From: Trueperaceae bacterium
GTDB lineage: Bacteria; Deinococcota; Deinococci; Deinococcales; Trueperaceae
NCBI GenBank assembly: GCA_007130355.1
Contig: SLSQ01000210.1
Coordinates: forward strand, 1 to 9,566
Length of the DNA stretch: 9,566 bases
Direction: 5' to 3'
Positions 1 through 6,072 of the stretch are shown one piece after another (positions within the stretch are counted from its first letter, which is position 1; the number at the start of each line of letters is the position of its first letter). The translations under genes were made by a program, and so were the position numbers. Under the pieces are notes generated by a model. That model saw nothing but the letters and a program-made list of their open reading frames with translations, had not been told where the DNA came from and ran no database searches.

Positions 1-150
1 ATCTACGGGCAGGAGTGGGACAACGCCACCTGGGCCCTGGCTGTGATGAACGCGTTCCTGCACGGTCAGCCCACGGCCGACCTCAAGCGAGGCAACACGC
101 TGGCCGATCCGGCGTTCCGCGGGAACGGCCGTACGGCCGCTTCCGCCTGA
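1..150 (+). CDS. C-terminal fragment of an unidentified protein, possibly a Gfo/Idh/MocA-type oxidoreductase
   Basis: An open frame enters from the left edge in frame 1 and ends at TGA 148-150, giving 49 residues that begin IYGQEWDNATWALAVMNAF and end RTAASA. The stop is followed 8 bases later by a perfect hairpin, which supports a genuine gene end. The fragment has an amphipathic helix (WALAVMNAFLHG) followed by a polar tail with NTLADPAFR. This resembles the C-terminal helix of some Gfo/Idh/MocA oxidoreductases, but no catalytic or nucleotide-binding motif is present, so the family is a guess. The gene is convergent with the DapA-like gene. That gives no evidence of co-transcription with the catabolic operon, though a shared theme is possible. 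Confidence 0.55.
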   Translation: MYGQEWDNATWALAVMNAFLHGQPTADLKRGNTLADPAFRGNGRTAASA

Positions 151-158
151 CGAACCGT

Positions 159-198
159 ACGAGCACGGCCCCGGCGATTCCGCCGGGGCCGTGCTCGT
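159..198. terminator. Perfect 18-bp hairpin between convergent genes
   Basis: Arms 159-176 and 181-198 are perfect reverse complements (ACGAGCACGGCCCCGGCG and its complement) around the loop ATTC. The hairpin starts 8 bases after the stop of the left-edge plus-strand gene, where an intrinsic terminator is expected. No run of T follows on either strand, so it may work as a GC-rich pause or mRNA 3'-end stabiliser, possibly with Rho. It could serve both convergent genes. Confidence 0.7.
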
Positions 199-241
199 GC
201 TGCGTTCCGTGTTCCCGCTGCGGTGCGCTCGCGGCGCGGCC

Positions 242-268
242 GGGCGGAGGCGCGAGCGCGCTCCGCCC
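242..268 (-). terminator. GC-rich hairpin downstream of the DapA-like gene
   Basis: GGGCGGAG at 242-249 pairs with CTCCGCCC at 261-268. The 11-base loop is itself partly self-complementary (GCGC on both sides). It lies 23 bases past the minus-strand stop at 292 and is the nearest candidate 3' end for the whole transport operon. It has no T tract. In such GC-rich DNA an 8-bp stem can arise by chance, so this call is weaker than the hairpin at 159-198. Confidence 0.4.
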
Positions 269-291
269 CCGCCCTCGCGGTCCCGTCCGGG

Positions 292-1212
292 TCAGATCTT
301 CGCGACGCCCGGTCCGAGCGGCAGCCCGACCCGCTCGAGGATCGCTTCGAGCTCGTCGCGGCTCGCGTCGTCGATCTGCATCCCGGGCGCCCGCACGTGC
401 GTCGTCGAGAAGATGCCGCGGCGGTGGTAGATCTGCTTCCGGTAGGCGAGGCCGATGCCGGGCTGGAACTCGTAACGGATGTACGGGATGAACCGGTCGA
501 ACGCCTCGGTCGCGCCCTTCTCGTCGCCCGCCCGGAACCGCTCGTAGATCGCGAGCAGCACCTCGGGGTAGGCGAGTCCGGTCATGATCCCGACCGCGCC
601 CCGCTGCAGCTCCTCGAGGAAGTAGGTGCCGCCGAGGCCGCCGAACACGCCGATCGTGCCGCCCGACTGCTGAAGCACCTTCGTCATCTTCTGAAGCACC
701 GGCGGATCCTCGGCCTTGATGTACGGCGCGTGGCCCTCACGGGCGAGCCGAGCGATCAGGTCGACCGACAGCGTCAGGCCGAACGACGCCGGGTAGTCGT
801 GCAGCACGACCGGAATCGAGATCGCTTCCGCGACCGTCCGGAAGTGGCGGTAGAGGGCGTCGTCGTTCTGCGGCGGGACCGGCGCGACGAACACCGCCGA
901 CGCGCCCGCCTTCTCGGCCGCGACGGCCTGTTCGACGCAGCCGGCGGTGCCGAGGGCACGAACACCGACCCAGACGCCCAGGTCGGAGCCGGCCCGTTCG
1001 ACGACGGTGCGGACCACCGTCGCCCGCTCCGCTTCGGACAGCTTGTGCGCCTCGCCCAGGAATCCGAGGATCGCGACGCCGTGCACGCCGGCCTCGCGCT
1101 GGAAGTCGATGAGGCGTTCGAGGCTGGGGACGTCGAGCGAACCGTCTTCGTGGAACGGCGTGGGCAGGATCGGGTAGACGCCGTGGAGGGAGGGGGTGGA
1201 TTCGGGGGTCAT
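292..1212 (-). CDS. DapA/NanA-superfamily class I aldolase or dehydratase (not a canonical DapA)
   Basis: A 306-residue TIM-barrel protein of the usual length for the dihydrodipicolinate synthase/N-acetylneuraminate lyase superfamily. These enzymes form a Schiff base with a pyruvate-like substrate and catalyse aldol cleavage, condensation or dehydration of keto acids in the cytoplasm. Visible landmarks are the N-terminal GVYPILPTPF, the GxxGE motif as GFLGE (50-54), LSEAER (58-63) and the Schiff-base lysine K166 in YIKAEDPP. The Thr-Thr pair of DapA (GTTGE) is replaced by Phe-Leu. Where DapA has YNVP, this protein has HDYP (138-141), so the usual active-site Tyr aligns with His138 and a Tyr sits two residues later at 140. 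It is therefore probably a catabolic sugar-acid or keto-acid enzyme rather than a lysine biosynthesis enzyme. The ATG at 1212 was chosen because AAAGGA (1222-1227) lies 9 bases upstream; longer in-frame starts have no family similarity. It is the last gene of the minus-strand transport operon, 97 bases after the DppC-type permease. Confidence 0.9.
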   Translation of the reverse strand: MTPESTPSLHGVYPILPTPFHEDGSLDVPSLERLIDFQREAGVHGVAILGFLGEAHKLSEAERATVVRTVVERAGSDLGVWVGVRALGTAGCVEQAVAAEKAGASAVFVAPVPPQNDDALYRHFRTVAEAISIPVVLHDYPASFGLTLSVDLIARLAREGHAPYIKAEDPPVLQKMTKVLQQSGGTIGVFGGLGGTYFLEELQRGAVGIMTGLAYPEVLLAIYERFRAGDEKGATEAFDRFIPYIRYEFQPGIGLAYRKQIYHRRGIFSTTHVRAPGMQIDDASRDELEAILERVGLPLGPGVAKI

Positions 1213-1309
1213 GTCGATGGATCCTTTCGAATGGGGGCGGGCGTACGTCCGGAAGGTACCGTCCGGGTCACGACCGGAGACGAAGCCTACGTCCCGGGGC
1301 CGGACGTCA

Positions 1310-2164
1310 TCATCCTCCGCTGCGGCGCAGGGCAGGATTGAGCGCGTCGCGAAGCGCGTCACCGAGCAGGTTGAGGGCGAACACCAGGACCATGATCGCG
1401 GTCCCCGGATAGATCGCCATGAACGGCGAGGTGAGGAAGAACCGCTGACCGCTGGAGATCATCCCACCCCACGACGGATCCGGGGGCTGCACGCCGAGCC
1501 CGAGGTAGCTCAGGCCCGCCTCGGCGAGGATGGCGCGCGCGAGCTGCGCGGTCGAGTACACCAGCAACGACGAGAACAGGAGCGGGAACAGGTGCTTCGC
1601 GACCAATCGAACGCTGCCCGCTCCAAGGCCCCTCGCGGCGGTCACGTGATCGCGCTCCACGAGCGACAGGACCTCTCCACGGACCAGACGCGCGTAGCCT
1701 GGGATTCCTCCGATTCCGATCGCGATCATGGTGTTCACGAGTCCCGGACCTAGGAACGTGATCACGGCCAAGGCGAGGAGGATGCCTGGGAACGCGAGGA
1801 GCACGTCCGTGACGCGCATGATGACGGAGTCGGCCCACCCTCGGTAGAAGCCGGCCACGATGCCCATGATGCCGCCGACGACGAACCCGATCGCTACGGC
1901 GACGAATCCGACGGTCATCGCGACGCGTGCGCTCACGAGCATGCGGCTGAAGATGTCCCGGCCGAGCTCGTCCGTTCCGAACCAGTGTTCCGCGGACGGA
2001 CCCTGCCGTGGCATCGTCTGCAACTGCGTCGGGTCGTAAGGCGCGATCTGGGGTCCGAACAACGCCAGCACCACGTAGATCGCCGTCACCGCCGCGGAGA
2101 TCTGCGCGATGCGGCTGCGAACGAGTTCGCGGACGATCGGGTTCTCTTTCAGGGTCGCGATCAT
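1310..2164 (-). CDS. DppC/OppC-type ABC transporter permease
   Basis: A 284-residue inner-membrane permease of the peptide/opine/nickel ABC importer class. A cytoplasmic N-terminus (1-18) leads into a first membrane helix (about 19-38). The typical OppC N-terminal domain follows, with APYDP (41-45) and HWFGTDELGRDIFSR (60-74). Further hydrophobic helices lie around 82-107, 119-138, 141-157, 193-213 and 250-268. The EAA coupling loop that contacts the ATPase is seen as HVTAARGLGAGSVRLVAKHLFP (173-194), with the conserved Gly at 179/181. The C-terminal NLLGDALRDALNP (265-277) is characteristic of the family. The ATG overlaps the TGA of the upstream permease as ATGA (2161-2164), so the two are translationally coupled; GAGGA lies about 10 bases upstream. 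It would form a heterodimer with the DppB-type protein. The matching ATPases are not in this window. Confidence 0.95.
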   Translation of the reverse strand: MIATLKENPIVRELVRSRIAQISAAVTAIYVVLALFGPQIAPYDPTQLQTMPRQGPSAEHWFGTDELGRDIFSRMLVSARVAMTVGFVAVAIGFVVGGIMGIVAGFYRGWADSVIMRVTDVLLAFPGILLALAVITFLGPGLVNTMIAIGIGGIPGYARLVRGEVLSLVERDHVTAARGLGAGSVRLVAKHLFPLLFSSLLVYSTAQLARAILAEAGLSYLGLGVQPPDPSWGGMISSGQRFFLTSPFMAIYPGTAIMVLVFALNLLGDALRDALNPALRRSGG

Positions 2165-3081
2165 TCGACTCGAATCCTCGGATCGACCGAGGCGTACAAG
2201 AGGTCGACGCCCAGGTTGACCAGAACGTAGATGACGGCGATCACGAGGATCGCACCTTGGACGATGGCGTAGTCCCGGTTGAAAATCGCGTCGACGAGCA
2301 GGCGACCAAGGCCTGGGTAGGCGAAGACCACCTCGGTGAGCACCGACCCGGACAGGAGGCTACCGAGATTGAGGCCCAGGATCGTCACGATGGCGATCGC
2401 GGCGTTACGGAGGCCGTGCTTGTACACGACGGTGACGCCCCGGAGCCCCTTCGCCCGGGCGGTGCGCACGTAGTCCTGGCTCAGGACGTCCAACATGCTC
2501 GCTCGCGTCAGTCGCGCCACCAGACCGACGGAGAAGGTACCCAGCGTGAGGGCCGGCAGAATGAGGTGGCGCCAGGTACCGGTCCCGTAGGACGGTAGCC
2601 ACCCGAGCGCGAGCGAGAACAGAAGGATCAGCAGCAAGCCGAAGAAGAAGTTGGGAATCGAGACGCCGATCAGCGACACGATTCGTGCCGCGAAGTCCCA
2701 GATCGAGTCCGGGCGCACGGCCGACACGATGCCCAACGGTATTCCGACGACGACCGTAATGATCATGGCGATTCCCGCGAGCTGCGCCGTAGGCACCAGC
2801 GCCCGACCGATCAACTCCGTCACGGGGACGCTGCGGACGTACGAGACTCCGAGGTCGCCTTGGACGGCTCGGATCACGTAGAGACCGAACTGCGTCGGAA
2901 TCGGTTGATCGAGACCGAGGCGAACACGCGTCGCCTCGATCAACGCCTGGTTCGCGTCCTCGCCGGCCATGAGAATCGCCGGATCGCCCGGCGTGAAGCG
3001 CGTGACCGCGAAGGTCACCAGCAAGACCCCGAACAGTACGGGGAGCAACTCGAGAATACGTTTCCCGACAAATACCAACAT
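2161..3081 (-). CDS. DppB/OppB-type ABC transporter permease
   Basis: A 306-residue inner-membrane permease and partner of the DppC-type protein. The N-terminal helix (about 7-27) ends in the family hallmark TRFTPGDPA (27-35). LGLDQPIPTQFGLYV (55-69) and GDLGVSYV (75-82) follow, as in DppB/GsiC. More helices lie around 99-121, 133-160, 173-190, 226-245 and 272-296. The EAA loop is DYVRTARAKGLRGVTVVYKHGLRNA (203-227), and the C-terminal signature GSVLTEVVFAYPGLGRLL (245-262) and DPRIR (300-304) are textbook for the family. Start: AAGGAG at 3094-3099 lies 12 bases upstream of the ATG at 3081. The gene is second in the operon, separated from the binding protein by 128 bases that contain a strong hairpin. 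Confidence 0.95.
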   Translation of the reverse strand: MLVFVGKRILELLPVLFGVLLVTFAVTRFTPGDPAILMAGEDANQALIEATRVRLGLDQPIPTQFGLYVIRAVQGDLGVSYVRSVPVTELIGRALVPTAQLAGIAMIITVVVGIPLGIVSAVRPDSIWDFAARIVSLIGVSIPNFFFGLLLILLFSLALGWLPSYGTGTWRHLILPALTLGTFSVGLVARLTRASMLDVLSQDYVRTARAKGLRGVTVVYKHGLRNAAIAIVTILGLNLGSLLSGSVLTEVVFAYPGLGRLLVDAIFNRDYAIVQGAILVIAVIYVLVNLGVDLLYASVDPRIRVE

Positions 3082-3157
3082 CGCGCGTGTCGACTCCTTC
3101 GGCGCGCCGTTCCGGTCGCGACCGCGTTCGGCCCCGGAGAGCGCCTAAGAACACGTA

Positions 3158-3199
3158 CGTTCGGCCGGCCAGCGATTCGCGTCGCTGGCCGGCCGAACG
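3158..3199 (-). terminator. 18-bp hairpin between binding-protein and permease genes (attenuator or mRNA stabiliser)
   Basis: Arms 3158-3175 and 3182-3199 (CGTTCGGCCGGCCAGCGA and its exact complement) flank the 6-base loop TTCGCG. On the transcribed minus strand it begins 10 bases after the binding-protein stop. Only a weak T-containing stretch follows (TGTTCTT). Hairpins in this position are well known in binding-protein transporter operons, where they protect the upstream mRNA and reduce read-through so that binding protein outnumbers permease. That role is inferred here from position and structure. Confidence 0.7.
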
Positions 3200-3209
3200 C
3201 CTCGGATCG

Positions 3210-4784
3210 TTACTGTCCTACGGACACACCACGAAGGTTCAGCATGTCCTGCGGGTTCACTTCGAACCCGGACACGTGATCTCCCGCAGCGGTGTTGTTC
3301 TGCACGTGGAACAGCGGGATGCGCTGCTGCCACTCCTGGAGGATCTCGCCCATCCGTTCGTACGCGGCTTCGCGCTCGTCCATCGGCAGCGGAGCCTGCG
3401 AGGCGAGGAACGCCTCGTCGTAATCGGGGTTGCAATCCACGAGACCCCAGTTGCGGGTGGTCTGGTGGCACATCGGCCGGTTCAGCAGGTAGCCGACCTC
3501 GCCCGTCCGGATGCCAGCGGCCGAAGACCAGAGCATATGGTCGGGCACTTCACGCGACTCGGCCCACGCCTCGGCACCGTTCTCCATGGTGGACACCCAG
3601 GCGGCGGCGTCGACCATGTCGATCGACAGGTTCACGCCGATTTCGCGCCACTGGAGCTGGACGACCTGAAGCGCTTCGACCTCGCCCGGCGTCGTGCCGC
3701 GAGCCAGGATCGACAGGTCGAGCCGCTCGCCGTCCTTGTGACGGAAGCCGTCGTTTCCGAGTTCCCAACCCTCTTCGTCGAGCAGCGCGTTCGCGGCTTC
3801 GACGTCGTACGGAAGGCTGTGATCGTAGAAACCGAGCGTTTCAGGCGGGCCGTGTCCGACGGCAGGCGAACCGTTATCACCGATGATGGTCGAGATCTGG
3901 TCCCGGTTCACGGCGTGCGAGAGCGCGTGCCGCACGTTGCGGGTCAGACGATGGTGTTGCGTGTTCGCTTCGATGAACACCGTGCGCAGCGTAGGCGTCC
4001 GCCACGCCTGAATACCGTCGCGGCCGACCAGGTCGTCCATCTGGTCCGCAGGCACGGCGAACGTCATGTCGACTTCGCCGGTCCGCAGCGCGACGACGCG
4101 GGCCGAAGACTCCGGAATCACTTCGAACACGACCCGGTCGACCTCGGGGCCGACGTCGCCCCAGTAGTTCTCGTTCGCGACCAGCGTGACGCGAGCACCC
4201 GGATCCCAGCTCTCGAAGGCGAACGGGCCCGTGCCGCTCGGGTTGCTCGCGTACTCGGACTCGCCGACCGCCTCGAAGTGCTCCATGTCGGCCATCATCA
4301 TGAGCGGTGCGCCGAGCAGCGCGAGGAAGACGCCGCTCGGTTCGGCGAGCTCGACGTCGACCGTGTACTCGTCGACGACGGTGACCTCCCGAACGTCCGC
4401 GAACAGGCCGGAGGCCACGCCCGGATCCTCCGGGTTCAACATCCGCTCGATGTTCCACTTGACGACCTCGGCGTTGAACGGGTTCCCGGTGTGGAACTCC
4501 ACGCCTTCGCGCAGGAACAGGCGCCAGGTGACACCGTCGTCGAGGAGTTCCCAATCCGTCGCGAGCGCGGGCTGGATCTCGACGTCCGGCGTGAAGGTCG
4601 TGAGGCCTTCGTGGATCTGGTACGTCACCTCGCTGGTCGCGTTGTTCGCGTTGCGGAACGGATTCAGATCGTTCACGTCGGCCGGGCGGGCGATCGTGAG
4701 CGTCGACTGCGCCAAAGCGACGCTGCCGACGGTCAGGACGATCGCCGCGAGCGACGCGGCGACGGTTCGTAGGGACATGCGCAT
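3210..4784 (-). CDS. Periplasmic family 5 solute-binding protein of a peptide/opine-type ABC importer
   Basis: A 524-residue precursor of the DppA/OppA/NikA family, which captures substrate outside the inner membrane and delivers it to the permeases. The Sec signal peptide has Arg at 2 and 6, a hydrophobic core (8-24) and a cleavage site after ALA (23-25), before Gln26. There is no lipobox Cys, so the protein should be soluble in the periplasm. The mature start reads STLTIARPADVNDLNPF (27-43). The family signature region lies around 75-115 (DWELLDDGVTWRLFLREGV, then FHTGNPFNAEDV-like FHTGNPFNAEVV and W/NIERM). GTGPFAFESWDPG and NENYWG follow in the middle of lobe I, as usual. Cys439 and Cys451 could form a periplasmic disulfide. 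The ATG at 4784 follows AAGGAGG by about 11 bases and starts the signal peptide; an ATG two codons on (4778) is possible, and extending upstream would destroy the signal peptide. First gene of the operon. Substrate cannot be read from the sequence. Confidence 0.95.
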   Translation of the reverse strand: MRMSLRTVAASLAAIVLTVGSVALAQSTLTIARPADVNDLNPFRNANNATSEVTYQIHEGLTTFTPDVEIQPALATDWELLDDGVTWRLFLREGVEFHTGNPFNAEVVKWNIERMLNPEDPGVASGLFADVREVTVVDEYTVDVELAEPSGVFLALLGAPLMMMADMEHFEAVGESEYASNPSGTGPFAFESWDPGARVTLVANENYWGDVGPEVDRVVFEVIPESSARVVALRTGEVDMTFAVPADQMDDLVGRDGIQAWRTPTLRTVFIEANTQHHRLTRNVRHALSHAVNRDQISTIIGDNGSPAVGHGPPETLGFYDHSLPYDVEAANALLDEEGWELGNDGFRHKDGERLDLSILARGTTPGEVEALQVVQLQWREIGVNLSIDMVDAAAWVSTMENGAEAWAESREVPDHMLWSSAAGIRTGEVGYLLNRPMCHQTTRNWGLVDCNPDYDEAFLASQAPLPMDEREAAYERMGEILQEWQQRIPLFHVQNNTAAGDHVSGFEVNPQDMLNLRGVSVGQ

Positions 4785-4877
4785 GGTGATGGTGTCCTCC
4801 TTCAGAAGGATGGGGCGACGAATGGGCGCTCGATCGAACGACCGGACTCGGCGGCGATGACGATCATCGCGCATACG

Positions 4878-4892
4878 TGAAACCGAGTTTCA
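4878..4892. promoter_or_regulatory. Operator-like dyad TGAAAC-CGA-GTTTCA near the transport-operon start site
   Basis: TGAAACCGAGTTTCA is a 15-bp sequence with perfect 6-bp arms around a 3-base centre. It is the sister of the dyad at 7119-7133; both are preceded by ATACG. It starts about 6 bases downstream of the predicted transcription start of the binding-protein operon, a classic repressor road-block position. The TGAAAC-N3-GTTTCA layout matches the published KdgR (IclR-family) box pattern, which suggests but does not prove an IclR-type regulator. Confidence 0.7.
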
Positions 4893-4905
4893 GGGCCCAT
4901 GGGCC

Positions 4906-4934
4906 AGGGTAGCGCCCGGACCGGTTCGTGTCAA
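4906..4934 (-). promoter_or_regulatory. Sigma-70-type promoter for the transport operon
   Basis: On the minus strand, TTGACA (4934-4929) is a consensus -35 box. It is separated by exactly 17 bases from TACCCT (4911-4906), a -10 box with the key T, A and final T. Transcription would start near 4899 and give a leader of about 115 bases before the ATG at 4784. A perfect 12-bp palindrome GGCCCATGGGCC (4894-4905) sits between the -10 box and the operator. It could be chance in GC-rich DNA. Confidence 0.65.
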
Positions 4935-4937
4935 TTC

Positions 4938-4967
4938 GTATGCGTCCATTCGAATGGCTATGCATAC
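4938..4967. repeat. Nested inverted repeat upstream of the transport-operon promoter
   Basis: CCATTCGAATGG (4946-4957) is a perfect 12-bp palindrome. It is enclosed by GTATGC (4938-4943) and GCATAC (4962-4967), which are perfect complements. The structure lies just upstream of the -35 box and 9 bases downstream of the D-2-hydroxyacid dehydrogenase stop. It could be a second protein-binding site (activator position) or the 3' end of the dehydrogenase transcript. Its AT content is high for the window, which favours a regulatory role. Confidence 0.5.
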
Positions 4968-4975
4968 ATTCGGCG

Positions 4976-6004
4976 TCAGTACAGGCGATCGTGCCTGTAG
5001 ACGTTCTCCATCGGCTCGCCGTCGAGGTACGCGCGCAGGTTCCGGACGAAGAGCTCGGTGAGGCGCTCGTTCTCGCGGACCGAGGTGCTGGCCGAGTGCG
5101 GGAAGACGATCACGTCGTCCCGGCCCCACAGATGATGGTCGCTCGGAAGCGGCTCGATCGGGGCCACGTCGAGGACCGCGCCGGCCAGCGGACCGTCGTC
5201 GAGCGCCCGCCGCATCGCGTCGTCGTCGACCAGCGCGCCGCGGCCGATGTTGATCAGCACCGCGCCCGGCTTCATCGCCGCGAACATGGCGTCGTCGAAC
5301 ATGCCCTCCGTCTCGGCGGTGTGGGGCGCGACCAGGCAGACGTAGTCGGCCTCCGAGAGCAGGTCCTTCGTCTCCGTCCACGGTCGCAGCTCGTCGACGC
5401 CGAGGTCCTCGGGTCGCAGGCCTTCGACGGTGCGCTTGGTCCCGACCACGCGCGCGCCCAGCGCCCGCGCTTGCCGTGCGACCTCGCGGCCGATCGACCC
5501 GAGTCCGATGATCGCGAGGGTCGATCCGTGGATCTCCCCGCCCACGAACCGTTCCCAGTGGCGCTCACGTTGCTGCTTCCGGGCCTGTGGATACCCTTTG
5601 GCGAAGGCGAGCATGCCCCAGATCACGAACTCGGCGAGCGGACGGGCGTGCACGCCGGCGGCGGTGGTGAACGTCGCGCCCGAGCGGTGGAGCTCGAACC
5701 GTTCCACCATGCGACCGATTCCGGCGCTCGACGCTTGGACCCACCGCACGCCCTTCCCCTCGCGAAGGAGCGAGGTCGGATCGACGTAGTCGAAGTCGAA
5801 CATCACCTCGGCCTCGGCGAGGAGGGCGCTCCACTCTCGCTGCTGCTCGGGCGTGCGCTCGAGCGGCGTGCCGACGTGGTCGGCCACGTAGCGCGGGGAC
5901 GGGAGCAGATCGGGGCGGTAGATCACGCGGGCGCGAGCGTCGGAGGCCTGGATCGCCTCGACGTGGCGAGGCTCGAGGTAGCTGGAGATCAGAACGTTCG
6001 GCAC
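4976..6004 (-). CDS. D-isomer-specific 2-hydroxyacid dehydrogenase (glyoxylate/hydroxypyruvate reductase-like)
   Basis: A 342-residue cytoplasmic oxidoreductase that interconverts a 2-keto acid and a D-2-hydroxy acid with NAD(P)H. The nucleotide-binding motif is GLGSIG (167-172) inside STLAIIGLGSIGREVARQARALG. Substrate and catalytic residues are all present: Arg255 in NIGRGALVD, Glu284 in DVAPIEPLP and His303 in FPHSAS. APHTAETEGM (226-235) is typical of the family. After the second beta strand the sequence is GTKR (188-191), with basic residues where NAD-specific enzymes have Asp, so NADPH preference is likely by inference. The start is GTG at 6004, with AAGGAG (6015-6020) 10 bases upstream. 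A much longer open frame continues upstream only because it is an out-of-frame shadow of the SDR gene. It is the second gene of a pair, 68 bases after the SDR gene. The exact substrate is not predictable. Confidence 0.92.
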   Translation of the reverse strand: MPNVLISSYLEPRHVEAIQASDARARVIYRPDLLPSPRYVADHVGTPLERTPEQQREWSALLAEAEVMFDFDYVDPTSLLREGKGVRWVQASSAGIGRMVERFELHRSGATFTTAAGVHARPLAEFVIWGMLAFAKGYPQARKQQRERHWERFVGGEIHGSTLAIIGLGSIGREVARQARALGARVVGTKRTVEGLRPEDLGVDELRPWTETKDLLSEADYVCLVAPHTAETEGMFDDAMFAAMKPGAVLINIGRGALVDDDAMRRALDDGPLAGAVLDVAPIEPLPSDHHLWGRDDVIVFPHSASTSVRENERLTELFVRNLRAYLDGEPMENVYRHDRLY

Positions 6005-6072
6005 GAAGTCGTGGCTCCTTCGGTTTGCGCGCCGGGGAGCGGACCTCCGCGGCGCCGACGCGGCGTCAGGTC

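Noticed and set aside
671..700. Direct repeat CTGAAGCACC, twice within 30 bases
   Set aside because: It lies in the DapA-like coding region and reflects a repeated Val-Leu-Gln in a helix, with nothing mobile or regulatory around it.
1213..1362. A 50-residue N-terminal extension of the DapA-like protein
   Set aside because: It has no family similarity and overlaps the end of the DppC-type gene. The ATG at 1212 has AAAGGA at proper distance and starts the barrel as in relatives.
3087..4772. A 561-codon plus-strand frame opposite the binding-protein gene
   Set aside because: It is a GC-driven antisense shadow with no recognisable domain. The minus strand encodes a complete signal-peptide-bearing family 5 binding protein.
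4894..4905. Perfect palindrome GGCCCATGGGCC as a separate operator
   Set aside because: GC-only arms of this length are common in such DNA, and there is no second copy near another promoter. It is mentioned only as part of the promoter description.
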